Of a stretch of DNA of 64,000 nt, positions 1 to 8,263 are shown piece after piece; position 1 is the stretch's first letter; the number at the start of each line of letters is the position of its first letter. The stretch is from the NCBI RefSeq assembly GCF_003634095.1, contig NZ_RBIR01000006.1, positions 124,001 to 188,000 on the forward strand, read 5' to 3'. The position numbers and the translations under genes are program-made. The stretch comes from Arthrobacter oryzae. GTDB taxonomy: Bacteria > Actinomycetota > Actinomycetes > Actinomycetales > Micrococcaceae. The notes beneath the pieces are model-generated. The model was not told the origin of the DNA and did no database searches. It was given only the letters and a program-made list of their open reading frames with translations.

Positions 1-43
1 GTGAACCACGTTCCCACGCCAGGCAGCCGATCGTGGAGGAACC

Positions 44-1156
44 ATGACTCAGACTGCCCATGGCGTCGAATTCACCCAGCACCTGTCGGAGACCCCGAAG
101 TCTGCTGAAGAGCGTGCTGCCATCCTGGCCAACCCGGGATTCGGCGACTATTTCACCGACCACACCGCGATTGTCGACTACAGCGTCGACGCCCAGGGCA
201 ACGGCGGCTGGCACGACGCCCGCGTTGAGCCGTACGGTCCGATTTCCCTGGATCCGTCCGCCGCCGTGCTGCACTACGGCCAGGAGATCTTCGAGGGCCT
301 CAAGGCTTACCGCCACGCCGACGGCTCGATCTGGACGTTCCGCCCGGAGGCCAACGCCGCCCGCCTGAACAAGTCCGCCCGCCGCCTGGCCCTCCCCGAA
401 CTCCCGGAGGAGTACTTCCTCGGCGCCATCCGCGAGCTCGTGGCCGCGGACAAGGAATGGGTGCCCTCCGGCGACGGCGAGGCCCTCTACCTGCGGCCCT
501 TCATGATCGCCACCGAGGCCTTCCTTGGCGTCCGGGCAGCGCGTGAGGTCTCCTTCCGCGTGATCGCCTCCCCGGCCGGCAACTACTTCGGCGGCGAGCT
601 CAAGCCCGTCTCCATCTGGATCTCGCGTGAATACGCCCGCGCCGGCCGCGGCGGAACCGGCGCCGCCAAGTGCGGCGGGAACTACGCCGCCTCGCTGATC
701 GCCCAGCAGGAAGCCGAGGCGCACGGCTGCAAGCAGGTCCTGTTCCTGGACCAGTTCAATGACAACGCCGTCGAGGAGCTGGGCGGCATGAATGTCTTCT
801 TCGTCATGAAGGACGGCTCCTTGGTCACTCCCGCCCTCTCCGGCACCATCCTGGAGGGCGTGACCCGCTCCTCCGTGATCCAGGTGGCCCGGGACATGGG
901 CCGCGACGTCACCGAACGCAAGATCACCCTGGACGAGTGGCGCGAGGGCGTCGCCTCCGGCGAGATCGCCGAGGTCTTCGCCTGCGGCACCGCCGCCGTG
1001 ATCACCCCCATCGGCGTGCTCAAGGACGCCACCGAGTTCATCGGCTCCGAGGACGCCAAAGCGGGGGAGACCACCATGGCCATCCGCGCCCGGCTGCTGG
1101 GGATCCAGACCGGCACCGTGGAGGACACCCACGGCTGGCTGACCCGCCTCGCCTAG
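44..1156 (+). CDS. ilvE: Branched-chain amino acid aminotransferase
   Basis: A 370-aa PLP-dependent class IV aminotransferase catalysing the last, reversible step of Leu, Ile and Val synthesis (2-oxo acid + Glu) in the cytosol. The protein matches actinobacterial IlvE along its whole length. [14 protein letters not shown] (residues 77-90) is the family core, and the PLP-binding lysine is K209 in [25 protein letters not shown] and the [10 protein letters not shown] segment near the C-terminus are also typical. The ATG start follows a GGAGGAA ribosome site by four bases. The gene is monocistronic in view and is followed by a strong hairpin. leuCD lie 8 kb downstream, so BCAA genes are dispersed here. 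Identification is very secure. Confidence 0.96.
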   Translation: MTQTAHGVEFTQHLSETPKSAEERAAILANPGFGDYFTDHTAIVDYSVDAQGNGGWHDARVEPYGPISLDPSAAVLHYGQEIFEGLKAYRHADGSIWTFRPEANAARLNKSARRLALPELPEEYFLGAIRELVAADKEWVPSGDGEALYLRPFMIATEAFLGVRAAREVSFRVIASPAGNYFGGELKPVSIWISREYARAGRGGTGAAKCGGNYAASLIAQQEAEAHGCKQVLFLDQFNDNAVEELGGMNVFFVMKDGSLVTPALSGTILEGVTRSSVIQVARDMGRDVTERKITLDEWREGVASGEIAEVFACGTAAVITPIGVLKDATEFIGSEDAKAGETTMAIRARLLGIQTGTVEDTHGWLTRLA

Positions 1157-1176
1157 GCGCAGAATGCCATAGTGCA

Positions 1177-1215
1177 CGACGGCGGCCCCCACCTTCGGGT
1201 GACGGGCCGCCGTCG
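1177..1215 (+). terminator. Hairpin terminator after ilvE
   Basis: A 12-bp perfect stem (CGACGGCGGCCC at 1177-1188 with its complement at 1204-1215) encloses an inner CACC-TTCG-GGTG hairpin with a UUCG tetraloop. It begins 20 bp after the ilvE stop. No long T-tract follows, as is common for actinobacterial terminators. Confidence 0.6.
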
Positions 1216-1321
1216 GCGTCTGCAGTCAAGGCAGCGCATCATTCCGCCCAGCAATCAGCGCATCATGCAGTCCTTCATTCAGCGCAGGGCATCGCAGGGC
1301 ATTCAATGCAAGGATGGGACC

Positions 1322-2116
1322 GTGACCTCCGAGACCTCCCGCGGCACTGTCCGCAGCAGCGAACTGACCCGGTACCGCCTCGCACCGAACCCCGGGCCCA
1401 TGAGCCTGGACGGTACCAACTCCTACCTGATCGGCGCGGCGGGGACGGCCGGCAGGGTCGCCGTCGACCCCGGGCCCCTCGATGAGCCGCACCTGCGGGC
1501 GCTGGCCGGCGACGGCCCGGTGGAGCTGATCCTGATCACGCACCGGCACGCGGACCACACCGCGGGCGCCGCGAGGTTTTCGGCTTTGACCGGCGCGCCG
1601 GTGCGGGCCGCGGATCCGGCACACTGCCTCGGCGCGCCCCCGCTGGAGGACGGCGAGACGATTCACGCGGCCGGGGTGGAGATCCGGGTTTTGGCGACGC
1701 CGGGGCACACCTCCGATTCGGTGTGCTTCCACCTGCCGCAGGACGGCCCTCACGGCTCGGTACTGACCGGGGACACGATCCTGGGCTCCGGAACCACCGT
1801 GCTGGATTACCCCGACGGCATCCTCCGCGACTACCTCGAGTCGCTGGACCGGCTGGAACACGTCGGCCCCGCCGCCGTGCTGCCGGCCCACGGCCCGGTG
1901 CTGCCGGCACTCGACGACGCCGCCCGCGCCTACCGCAGCCACCGGCACGGCAGGCTCGCCCAGGTCCGCGCCGCCCTCGAGTCCCTGGGCGCGGACGCCG
2001 GAGTCGGCGCCGTCACGGACGCCGTGTACGCCGACGTCGATCCCTCCGTCCGCCGGGCCGCGGAACTCTCCGTCGCGGCGCAGCTGGACTACCTGCGGAC
2101 TCAGCCACCCAACTAG
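1322..2116 (+). CDS. MBL-fold metallo-hydrolase (LACTB2/RNase Z-like)
   Basis: About 264 aa. The metallo-beta-lactamase signature THRHADH (residues 73-79) supplies the first metal-site His/Asp residues, followed by TPGHTSDS and LTGDTILGSGTT, the usual second and third metal-binding regions. The C-terminal roughly 60 residues (AYRSHRHGRLAQV...) resemble the helical/winged tail of LACTB2-type hydrolases. The GTG at 1322 is chosen because AAGG lies 8-9 nt upstream and the protein then starts just before the conserved NPGPMSLDGTNSYLIG segment. An upstream in-frame ATG at 1172 would put part of the ilvE terminator hairpin in the coding region. The substrate is unknown; a hydrolase of nucleotides, RNA or thioesters is possible. 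The family call is firm, the exact role open. Confidence 0.85.
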   Translation: MTSETSRGTVRSSELTRYRLAPNPGPMSLDGTNSYLIGAAGTAGRVAVDPGPLDEPHLRALAGDGPVELILITHRHADHTAGAARFSALTGAPVRAADPAHCLGAPPLEDGETIHAAGVEIRVLATPGHTSDSVCFHLPQDGPHGSVLTGDTILGSGTTVLDYPDGILRDYLESLDRLEHVGPAAVLPAHGPVLPALDDAARAYRSHRHGRLAQVRAALESLGADAGVGAVTDAVYADVDPSVRRAAELSVAAQLDYLRTQPPN

Positions 2117-2171
2117 CCGGCGGTGGGCTTTATGCCGCGCTCATTACGGACTCAGCCGCGGGCTAGTTGGG
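2108..2171 (+). repeat. Long inverted repeat across the MBL stop codon
   Basis: CCCAACTAGCC (2108-2118) is perfectly complementary to GGCTAGTTGGG (2161-2171), with 42 nt between. The TAG stop of the MBL-fold gene lies inside the left arm. An 11-bp direct repeat CGGACTCAGCC (2096-2106 and 2147-2157) is interleaved with it. It could act as a terminator or mark a local duplication. It ends about 20 bp before the next promoter-like box. Confidence 0.4.
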
Positions 2172-2192
2172 AGGGGCGCCCGCCGGGGACGG

Positions 2193-2198
2193 TAGGCT
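2193..2198 (+). promoter_or_regulatory. Leaderless-type -10 box of the FAH gene
   Basis: TAGGCT followed by 7 nt and then the ATG at 2206. The TANNNT-(6-7 nt)-start-codon layout is typical of leaderless actinobacterial transcripts, and no Shine-Dalgarno sequence is present between the box and the ATG. Confidence 0.4.
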
Positions 2199-2205
2199 AA
2201 GACCC

Positions 2206-2982
2206 ATGCGTATCGCCCGGTTTGTAGTCGATTCTGATCCCCTCTACGGCATCGTGGAAGGTGAGCCCGGCAGTGAGGAAGTCACTGTCATCAAGGGTGA
2301 CCCCTTCTTCCACGGCGTGGAACGAACCCCCATGAAGCACAAGCTGGAGGACGTCCGCCTCCTCGCGCCGATCATTCCGCGCAGCAAGGTGATCGGCGTC
2401 GGCCGCAACTTCGCCGAACATGCCCGGGAACTGGGCAACGATGTCCCGCAGCAGCCCCTGCTGTTCCTCAAGCCCAACACCTCCGTGATTGGCCCGAACG
2501 ATCCCATTGTCCTGCCGGAGTTCTCCGAGGACGTTTCCTTCGAGGCCGAGCTGTGCGTGGTCATCGGCCGGATCTGCAAGGACGTGCCCGAGGACCGTGT
2601 GGACGAAGTGATCTTCGGCTACACCTGCGGCAACGATCTGACCGCCCGGGACGTCCAGAAGACGGACCTGCAGTGGGCCCGGGCCAAGGGTTTTGACACC
2701 TCCGCCCCGCTGGGCCCGTGGATCGAGACCGAGCTCGACACCGAGGACCTGCAGATCCAGGGCCGGCTCAACGGCGAACTGCGCCAGGACGGCAGCACCA
2801 GCCAGATGATCCGTGGTGTCCGGGAACTTGTCTCCATCGTCTCCCGGGCCTTCACCCTGCTGCCCGGCGACGTCATCATGACCGGGACCCCGGCCGGCGT
2901 CGGCGCGGTGCAGGCCGGCGACCGCTACGAGGTCGAGATCGAGGGCATTGGACGCCTCTCCAACCCGGTGGTGCGCCGCTAG
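2206..2982 (+). CDS. Fumarylacetoacetate hydrolase family protein
   Basis: 258 aa of FAH fold (FAHD1/HpcE/acylpyruvate hydrolase group). The N-terminal MRIARF cap is followed by the catalytic domain: [14 protein letters not shown], the acidic metal ligands in [22 protein letters not shown] and the C-terminal GTPAGVGAV loop. Family members hydrolyse or decarboxylate C-C bonds of acylpyruvates or 2-oxo-dicarboxylates using Mg or Mn. In many actinobacteria this gene sits just upstream of gltX, as here. The ATG at 2206 aligns with the usual family start and a TAGGCT box sits 7 nt before it, so the transcript may be leaderless. The substrate cannot be deduced from sequence. Confidence 0.88.
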   Translation: MRIARFVVDSDPLYGIVEGEPGSEEVTVIKGDPFFHGVERTPMKHKLEDVRLLAPIIPRSKVIGVGRNFAEHARELGNDVPQQPLLFLKPNTSVIGPNDPIVLPEFSEDVSFEAELCVVIGRICKDVPEDRVDEVIFGYTCGNDLTARDVQKTDLQWARAKGFDTSAPLGPWIETELDTEDLQIQGRLNGELRQDGSTSQMIRGVRELVSIVSRAFTLLPGDVIMTGTPAGVGAVQAGDRYEVEIEGIGRLSNPVVRR

Positions 2983-3002
2983 GGTTTTCCGCGCCGATTT
3001 CG

Positions 3003-3036
3003 GACAGCCGCACCGTGGATCCACGGTGCGGTTGTC
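3003..3036 (+). terminator. Palindromic terminator between FAH gene and gltX
   Basis: A 12-bp perfect palindrome arm (CCGCACCGTGGA at 3008-3019 mirrored at 3020-3031) extends to 17 bp with one G-T wobble. It starts 20 bp after the FAH stop and a T-rich stretch (TTGTCTGTTT) begins inside its right arm. Probably a factor-independent terminator isolating gltX. Confidence 0.65.
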
Positions 3037-3112
3037 TGTTTCCGCGGCGGTATGTTCGCGGCCGCATTCCGGGCAGGGGGCCAGGGCAGAGATTGGTAAT
3101 GTTGGTACCACT

Positions 3113-4651
3113 ATGACTACTGCTTCCGCGCCCGACGCCGTCTCCAGCTCCGCCCCGCTTGCCGCCCCCGCCGGTGAAGTCACCGCTGACACTCCGGTCC
3201 GTGTCCGGTTCTGCCCCTCACCCACGGGCACCCCGCACGTCGGACTGATCCGCACGGCCCTCTTCAACTGGGCCCACGCCCGGCACACCAAGGGCACCTT
3301 TGTATTCCGGATCGAGGACACGGACGCGGCGCGCGACTCGGAGGAGAGCTACCAGCAGCTGCTCGAGGCGCTCAAGTGGCTCGGCATCACTTGGGAAGAA
3401 GGCGTTGAAGTCGGCGGCCCGCACGAGCCCTACCGCCAGTCGCAGCGCCTGGACCTGTACAAGGACGTTGTGGCCAAGCTGATCGACGCCGGCTACGCCT
3501 ATGAGTGCTACTCCTCGCCGGAAGAGGTCGAGGCCCGCCACCGGGCTGCCGGCCGCGACCCCAAGCTCGGCTACGACAACTTTGACCGCGAGCTTTCCGA
3601 GGAGCAGCTGGCCGCCTTCAAGGCCGAGGGCCGCCAGCCCGTGCTGCGCGTGCGGATGCCGGATGAGGACGTCACGTTCACCGACATGGTCCGCGGCGAC
3701 ATCACCTTCAAGGCCGGCAGCATCCCGGACTACGTCATTGTCCGCGCGGACGGATCCCCGCTGTACACCCTGGTCAACCCGGTGGACGACGCGCTCATGG
3801 GAATCACCCACGTGCTCCGCGGCGAGGACCTGCTCTCCTCCACGCCCCGCCAGGTGGTCCTCATCCGCGCCCTCATGGACGTCGGCGTCGCCAGCTACAT
3901 GCCGGTGTTCGGCCACCTGCCCTACGTCATGGGCGAGGGCAACAAGAAGCTTTCCAAGCGCGACCCCCAGTCCAACTTGTTCCTGCTCCGGGACCGGGGC
4001 TTCATCCCCGAAGGCCTGCTGAACTACCTGTCCCTGCTCGGCTGGAGCCTCTCCGCCGACGAGGACATCTTCACTGTGGAGCAGCTGATCGAGCACTTCG
4101 ACGTCAACGATGTGCTGGCCAACCCGGCGCGCTTTGACATCAAGAAGGCCGAGGCCATCAACGGCACCCACATCCGCATGCTCGGGGCCGAGGACTTCCG
4201 CGGCCGCCTGGTGCCCTACCTCCAGGCCGCCGGCTTCGTGGGGGAGAGCCTCACGGCCCGCGAGGAGGAGATCCTGGCCGAGGCCGCGCCGCTGATCCAG
4301 GAGCGCATCTCGCTGCTCGGCGAGGCGCCGGAAATGCTGGCCTTCCTGTTCAAGGCCGACGACGCGATCGACGTCGCCGACGACGCCCGCAAGGGCCTGC
4401 CGGAGAACCTCACCGAGGTGCTGGACGCCGCCCTGTCCGCGCTGGAGCCCGTCACCGACTGGACGGCCGAGGCCATCCAGACCGCCCTGAAGGAGGCCCT
4501 CGTGGAAGGCCTGGGCGTCAAGCCGCGCCTGGCGTTCGGCCCCGTGCGCACGGCCGTCTCGGGCCGCCGGATCTCCCCGCCGTTGTTCGAATCCATGGTC
4601 ATCCTGGGCAAGGACTCGTCCCTGGCCCGCCTGCGCGCCTTCCGCGGCTAA
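3113..4651 (+). CDS. gltX: Glutamyl-tRNA synthetase
   Basis: 512-aa class I aminoacyl-tRNA synthetase charging tRNA-Glu. The HIGH-type motif is in [20 protein letters not shown] near the N-terminus and the KMSKS-type motif is [26 protein letters not shown] is the glutamate-site segment and the C-terminal part is the anticodon-binding helical cage. The ATG at 3113 gives a 30-residue Ala/Ser-rich extension before [11 protein letters not shown], common in actinobacterial GltX; longer upstream readings run through the terminator palindrome. The HAD gene starts one base after its stop, suggesting co-transcription. A tRNA-Glu gene lies 3 kb downstream. Confidence 0.97.
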   Translation: MTTASAPDAVSSSAPLAAPAGEVTADTPVRVRFCPSPTGTPHVGLIRTALFNWAHARHTKGTFVFRIEDTDAARDSEESYQQLLEALKWLGITWEEGVEVGGPHEPYRQSQRLDLYKDVVAKLIDAGYAYECYSSPEEVEARHRAAGRDPKLGYDNFDRELSEEQLAAFKAEGRQPVLRVRMPDEDVTFTDMVRGDITFKAGSIPDYVIVRADGSPLYTLVNPVDDALMGITHVLRGEDLLSSTPRQVVLIRALMDVGVASYMPVFGHLPYVMGEGNKKLSKRDPQSNLFLLRDRGFIPEGLLNYLSLLGWSLSADEDIFTVEQLIEHFDVNDVLANPARFDIKKAEAINGTHIRMLGAEDFRGRLVPYLQAAGFVGESLTAREEEILAEAAPLIQERISLLGEAPEMLAFLFKADDAIDVADDARKGLPENLTEVLDAALSALEPVTDWTAEAIQTALKEALVEGLGVKPRLAFGPVRTAVSGRRISPPLFESMVILGKDSSLARLRAFRG

Positions 4652-4652
4652 G

Positions 4653-5366
4653 ATGCTGACGGCGCGACTGGGCGCTGCCGGTGTCAAAGGGATCCTCTTC
4701 GACATCGACGACACCCTGGTGGACCTCGAATTCGCCATGACGACGGCCCTCCGTGACGTCAGCGAGCACCTCCTGCCCGGCCTGGACGAGGCCGGGTGGC
4801 AGCGGTTCGGGCGGATCTTCACCCATGAGACCACCCACTTCTACGACCGCTACCTGGCCGGCGAGCTGACCTTCAATGAGCAGCGGCTGCTCCGGGGCCG
4901 GGCGGCACTGGGGTATTTCGGCGTCGAACTGGCAGACGGCGAGCAGGCCCACCACTGGGTGAGCTCCTACGCCAGCCGCCAGCACGGCTACATCCGCGCG
5001 TTCGACGACGTCGGACCGCTGCTGGACGCCCTGGACGCCGCCGGGATTCCCTACGGGGCCGTGAGCAACAACGTCCATGACTACCAGCGCGTGAAGCTGG
5101 ACGCGGCGGGCCTGGGGCGGATTACCGTGCTGGTGGGCACCGATACTGTCGGCGCCGCGAAGCCGGACCCGGCCATCTATCTCGAGGGTGTCCGGCGGAT
5201 CGGCACCGACGCGGGCCAAACGCTGTACGTCGGTGACAACCGGCTGCTCGACGCGGAAGGCTCGACGGCGGCCGGCCTCCTTGGCGTCTGGCTCAACCGC
5301 GGCGGGGAGCCGGCCCCGGACTTCCGCGGACGCGAAGTCGCCTCGTTGCTGGAACTGCTGGCCTGA
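4653..5366 (+). CDS. HAD-family hydrolase
   Basis: 237 aa with all four haloacid dehalogenase motifs: LFDIDDTLVD (motif I, nucleophile and acid/base Asp), VSNN (motif II), KPDPAIY (motif III lysine) and YVGDNRLLDAEG (motif IV metal Asp). A helical cap follows motif I, as in subfamily IA phosphatases. Likely a cytosolic phosphomonoesterase of unknown substrate. It starts one base after gltX, so translational coupling is likely; the pairing could reflect metabolite repair but nothing shows this. An alternative start is not obvious. Confidence 0.88.
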   Translation: MLTARLGAAGVKGILFDIDDTLVDLEFAMTTALRDVSEHLLPGLDEAGWQRFGRIFTHETTHFYDRYLAGELTFNEQRLLRGRAALGYFGVELADGEQAHHWVSSYASRQHGYIRAFDDVGPLLDALDAAGIPYGAVSNNVHDYQRVKLDAAGLGRITVLVGTDTVGAAKPDPAIYLEGVRRIGTDAGQTLYVGDNRLLDAEGSTAAGLLGVWLNRGGEPAPDFRGREVASLLELLA

Positions 5367-5391
5367 CCCCGGCCGGCGCCTGCACGCTGCC

Positions 5392-5440
5392 GGCACCGGA
5401 ATTGAGCTGGTACCGGAAATGAGCTGGCACCGGACACAGT
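5392..5440 (+). repeat. 17-bp tandem repeat, about 2.9 copies
   Basis: Consecutive units GGCACCGGAATTGAGCT (5392-5408), GGTACCGGAAATGAGCT (5409-5425) and a decayed GGCACCGGACACAGT (5426-5440) occupy the gap between the HAD stop and the next terminator. They are not in a reading frame that looks coding. Function unknown; the array may be slipped-strand debris. Confidence 0.55.
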
Positions 5441-5468
5441 TGGCACCTAACAAGACGGCCCCGCACAA

Positions 5469-5510
5469 AACGGCCCCGCCGGAAGGGAAATCCCTTCCGG
5501 CGGGGCCGTT
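5469..5510 (-). terminator. Strong terminator of the heptad-repeat gene
   Basis: A perfect 20-bp stem (5469-5488 with 5491-5510) with a two-base loop. Read on the minus strand it is followed by TTTTGTGCGG, a T-tract, so it mainly serves the minus-strand gene ending at 5522. It may also stop plus-strand transcripts from gltX and the HAD gene. Confidence 0.8.
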
Positions 5511-5521
5511 GGCGTAACCGG

Positions 5522-7012
5522 TTAGGCCGAGGCCTCTTCCAGGCGCCTGTCGCGTGCCAGGCGCCGGTTCCGCAGGGCAACGTAGGCACCGACGGCGCCC
5601 AGGGTCAGGAGGGCTACCAGGCCCAAGGCCACCGCCGCGTCGGCGTTGACCATGTTCGACGGCGACACCGCGGCGGCGCTTGAGTACAGGGTCCCCGTTC
5701 CTTCGGCGATCTTGGCGTTGCCGTCGGCCAGCTTGTCCGCGCCGGTGGACAGTTTGGTGGAGCCCGATGCCAGCTTGGTGCTGCCCGCGGAGAGCTGGGA
5801 TGCGCCGGTGGCGAGGGCGGTGGAGCCCTTCAGGAGCCCGGGGTTGGACGGATCCGCGGGATCTCCCGCGATGCCGGCGTTCAGCGCCAGCGTGCCGTCG
5901 GCGAGACGTGAGCTTCCGTCTGTCATTCTGGCGGTGGCCTTGAGCAGGCCGGGGTGCTCGGGGTCGCCCGGAACCCCGTCCATGCCGACGCGGATCTTGG
6001 CCGTGCCGGCGGCGAGGAGCTCGGTGCCCAGGACGACGCCGGGGCTGTTGGGATCCCGGCTGTTGAGCTTCCCGGCCAAGGTGGCGAATCCGGCCGTGAG
6101 CTTACCGGTTCCCGCATGGAGCTGGCCGGCACCGGTGTTCAGCTGGGTGCTTCCGGCCTGCAGCTGCCCGGCACCGGACTGCAGCCGGGACGCCCCGGCT
6201 TGCAACTGGGACGCACCGGCATCAAGCCGGTGGGCGCCGTCAAGAATCTTGGCAATTTTGTCCTTGACCACGGCCAGCGGGACGAGCCCCTGGACGGGAT
6301 CGTTGGCCGCGGCCTGCAGCAGCTCCAGTGCCTGGGCCAGCGCGGCGGTCCCCGTGCCGGCCTCGGGGTTATTGTTGGCCCCGCGGTAACCCTTCAGTTG
6401 GTCGGTTCCGGCCTTCAGCTGGCCGGTTCCGGCAGCCAGCTGAACCGTTCCCGCCTGCAGGCGCCCGGTTCCGTCGGCCAGCCGGGCCGCGCCGGCGTCG
6501 ATCTGCGTGGCGCCGTCGGCGAGGTTGTTCGGTGCCGTACCGGAGCTGGTGGGTGTCAGGGCGGCGGAAAGCTGCACGGCGCCGGCGGCAAGCTTCTGCG
6601 CGCCGTCGTCCACCTTATAGACGCCGGGCGCCAGCTTATTGTTGACGTCTGTTTGAATCTTGACCGCGCCGGTAGCGAGCTTTTGGGCCCCTGCTTCGAG
6701 CTTGTCCGCTCCAGGGGCGAGCTTGCCGGCGATTCCGGCCTGGATCTTCGTGGCCCCATCCGAGAGTTTGCCGGCTCCGGCGTCTGCCTGCCCTGCGCCG
6801 GTGGCGAGCTTGGCCGCTCCGTCCTTCAGCTGGTGCGCCCCGGCAGAGGCCAGCCCGGCCCCGGCGTTGAGCCGCGCGGACCCGTCCGTGATGCGTCCAG
6901 TGACCAGGGTGTAGAACCCCAGCAGCGCAATCAGCAGCAGGGCCAGGATGGCGATGGCGATCTGTTGCCCCCGGGTTCTGCTTTGGGCGATGGCGGCACG
7001 ACTCTGTGACAC
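5522..7012 (-). CDS. Membrane-anchored X-X-X-Leu-X-X-Gly heptad-repeat protein
   Basis: 496 aa. A short N-terminal tail and transmembrane helix (about residues 18-40, IAIAILALLLIALLGF) are followed by roughly 380 residues of degenerate heptads of the type xGAxxLxxG (e.g. DGAAKLATGAGQ, AGTGQLKAGTDQL), then a second transmembrane helix (about 462-482) and a basic tail. The heptads match the family known as xxxLxxG repeats (TIGR03057), seen in the extracellular part of YhgE/Pip phage-infection proteins and type VII secretion EsaA-like proteins. The repeat region should form a long extracellular stalk between two membrane anchors. The start is GTG at 7012 with AGAGGA 8 nt upstream. The gene is isolated, with its own operator-like region and terminator. 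No ESX gene lies nearby, so the role is unknown. Confidence 0.85.
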   Translation of the reverse strand: MSQSRAAIAQSRTRGQQIAIAILALLLIALLGFYTLVTGRITDGSARLNAGAGLASAGAHQLKDGAAKLATGAGQADAGAGKLSDGATKIQAGIAGKLAPGADKLEAGAQKLATGAVKIQTDVNNKLAPGVYKVDDGAQKLAAGAVQLSAALTPTSSGTAPNNLADGATQIDAGAARLADGTGRLQAGTVQLAAGTGQLKAGTDQLKGYRGANNNPEAGTGTAALAQALELLQAAANDPVQGLVPLAVVKDKIAKILDGAHRLDAGASQLQAGASRLQSGAGQLQAGSTQLNTGAGQLHAGTGKLTAGFATLAGKLNSRDPNSPGVVLGTELLAAGTAKIRVGMDGVPGDPEHPGLLKATARMTDGSSRLADGTLALNAGIAGDPADPSNPGLLKGSTALATGASQLSAGSTKLASGSTKLSTGADKLADGNAKIAEGTGTLYSSAAAVSPSNMVNADAAVALGLVALLTLGAVGAYVALRNRRLARDRRLEEASA

Positions 7013-7134
7013 AGATGATTCCTCTCGACGGTCTTGCCGGCAGCGGCTGTGCTTCCGGCCACCCCGGCCTCTGTGATGCAGCTAACACTGGAAAAAGATC
7101 GTAATTCTGCCCGCAGCGGTGTGGGGGAGGGGTG

Positions 7135-7171
7135 GTTACTCGTTGGTAACTTACCGAGCGTAAACTTGTTA
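7135..7171 (-). promoter_or_regulatory. Cluster of GTTAC/GTAAC half-sites (operator candidate)
   Basis: GTTAC-N6-GTAAC (7135-7150) is a 16-bp palindrome. It is followed at once by TTAC-N5-GTAA (7151-7163) and another GTTAC (7167-7171). The cluster overlaps a minus-strand promoter-like pair (TTGCCA, 17 bp, TTACGC) reading toward the heptad-repeat gene. Such palindromes are bound by TetR-family repressors, but no regulator gene is adjacent. Confidence 0.45.
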
Positions 7172-7264
7172 CTGCCGAATTGGCAAGGGTTTGCGCGGGT
7201 TTTGTGGCCCCGGCCGGGAAGTCCGCGCCTTCCGGAACCACCGTCCCGCCGGCGCATGCCCGAT

Positions 7265-7293
7265 TTGTGCAAGTGAAAACTCTCGGGTAAAGT
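7265..7293 (+). promoter_or_regulatory. Promoter of tRNA-Gln/tRNA-Glu
   Basis: TTGTGC (7265-7270), a 17-bp spacer, and TAAAGT (7288-7293). The spacing is canonical for a housekeeping sigma factor, and the box lies 65 bp before the mature tRNA-Gln. Confidence 0.55.
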
Positions 7294-7358
7294 AATTACT
7301 CGTGCTGAGGCGCCGGGAGCGAGGGTTTAGACCCAAACATCCGGTCCGAAAGTGCCAT

Positions 7359-7430
7359 TGGGATATGGTGTAATTGGCAACACTACGGTTTCTGGTACCG
7401 TCATTCTAGGTTCGAGTCCTGGTATCCCAG
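7359..7430 (+). tRNA. tRNA-Gln (anticodon CTG)
   Basis: The acceptor stem TGGGATA (7359-7365) pairs with TATCCCA (7423-7429). The anticodon stem ACGGT/ACCGT encloses the loop TTCTGGT, giving anticodon CTG. The T-arm contains GGTTCGAGTCC. CCA is not encoded. 72 nt. Confidence 0.95.
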
Positions 7431-7560
7431 CTCTGAAAATCCACGGATTTCCGCGGATTGTCGGATGTTTTCAAACGGCTGGTCCGATTTGAAACAGCAG
7501 CCGAATGTGTGAAACAATCATTTGGCTTGAATGGCAGGAATGCTGTTCTGGAGAGTACGC

Positions 7561-7636
7561 GGCCCCATCGTATAGCGGCCTAGTACGCTGCCCTCTCACG
7601 GCGGTAACGCGGGTTCGAATCCCGCTGGGGTCACCA
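7561..7636 (+). tRNA. tRNA-Glu (anticodon CTC)
   Basis: The acceptor stem GGCCCCA (7561-7567) pairs with TGGGGTC (7626-7632). The anticodon loop is CTCTCAC, anticodon CTC. The T-arm is GGGTTCGAATCCC. The 3' CCA is encoded (7634-7636). It lies 130 bp after tRNA-Gln, probably in one transcript. Confidence 0.95.
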
Positions 7637-7640
7637 ATGA

Positions 7641-7674
7641 AACGGTCCCGGGCATCAGCCCGGGGCCGTTTTTC
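7641..7674 (+). terminator. Factor-independent terminator of the tRNA pair
   Basis: AACGGTCCCGGGC (7641-7653), loop ATCA, GCCCGGGGCCGTT (7658-7670), then TTTC. A 13-bp stem with one G-T type pair and a T-run. Confidence 0.8.
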
Positions 7675-7713
7675 GTCGTCCCCGTCTTCCCGTGTGGGGG
7701 ATCCCCGTGTGGC

Positions 7714-8250
7714 CTACAGCGCCGCTGCCGCGTCGCGGACCCTGACCATCGTGCGAAGGTTCCGGGTGGTGGTGGTTGCCTTGTACTTGGCCTTCGAGGA
7801 GAGCTTGCTGAAGGGGCTGTCCAGCGTTCCGCCGGTGGGGGCAAGCCAGGCCAGGGCTTCCGGGCCCAGCAAGGTGAGCTCGGTCCCGTCCAGGGCGCTG
7901 CCGGACTCGAAGAGTTCCGCAAGTACCGCCTCATCGGAGGCGAGCGTCAGGTAGGTGTGGGTGGACGCGTCATCGGCCGGGTAGGGGCAGGCTTCGATGA
8001 GTGCTGCCACGCGGTCCGAGGTCAGCACCACCACCCAGGCGTCATAGCCGAAGGTTTCCCTCAGGCATGCCTCGAATTCCTGTTTGACCCCCGCAGGGTC
8101 CAGCTCGCTGGCCAGCACCACGTTGCCGCTGGCCAGCAAGGTCTGCACGCCCGAGAACCGCCGCGAGTTCAGGGCGGCCTTGAGATCGGCCATCTTGATG
8201 TTGATGCCGCCCACGTTGATTCCCCGAAGGAACACCGCATAGTTGCTCAT
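7714..8250 (-). CDS. DUF1697 domain protein
   Basis: 178 aa matching the DUF1697 family throughout: the N-terminal YAVFLRGINVGGINIKMADL, SGVQTLLASGNVVL and the C-terminal SKLSSKAKYKATTTTRNLRT. The function is unknown; a small alpha/beta protein. The ATG at 8250 is preferred to the GTG at 8256 because the conserved N-terminus begins at MSNYAVFLRG. The gene starts 13 bp after the IclR gene on the same strand, so it could be co-transcribed with it, but a TATGCT box 6 nt before the ATG also fits a leaderless start. Confidence 0.88.
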   Translation of the reverse strand: MSNYAVFLRGINVGGINIKMADLKAALNSRRFSGVQTLLASGNVVLASELDPAGVKQEFEACLRETFGYDAWVVVLTSDRVAALIEACPYPADDASTHTYLTLASDEAVLAELFESGSALDGTELTLLGPEALAWLAPTGGTLDSPFSKLSSKAKYKATTTTRNLRTMVRVRDAAAAL

Positions 8251-8256
8251 GGGCAC

Positions 8257-8262
8257 AGCATA
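8257..8262 (-). promoter_or_regulatory. Leaderless-type -10 box of DUF1697 gene
   Basis: TATGCT on the minus strand, 6 nt before the ATG at 8250 and immediately after the stop codon of the upstream IclR gene. No Shine-Dalgarno sequence fits between. Read-through from iclR is the alternative. Confidence 0.3.
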
Positions 8263-8263
8263 C

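Larger units (their letters stand above)
7013..7358. other. Intergenic region between heptad gene and tRNA-Gln
   Basis: 346 bp without a gene. The left half holds the ribosome site of the minus-strand heptad gene (near 7022) and a cluster of GTTAC/GTAAC half-sites (7135-7171). The right half holds a promoter for the tRNA genes (7265-7293). I see no further coding potential. Confidence 0.6.

Noticed and set aside
5954..7009. Long open frames opposite the heptad-repeat gene
   Set aside because: They mirror repeated GC-rich codons of the real minus-strand gene, have no ribosome sites, and give Gly/Pro/Arg-rich products without family features.
7359..7636. tRNA pair as an integration site for a mobile element
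   Set aside because: No integrase, no direct repeat of the tRNA 3' end and no foreign-looking genes follow; the downstream genes are normal chromosomal ones.
7505..7954. Open frame running through tRNA-Glu and its terminator
   Set aside because: It covers a tRNA gene and is antisense to the 3' end of the DUF1697 gene.
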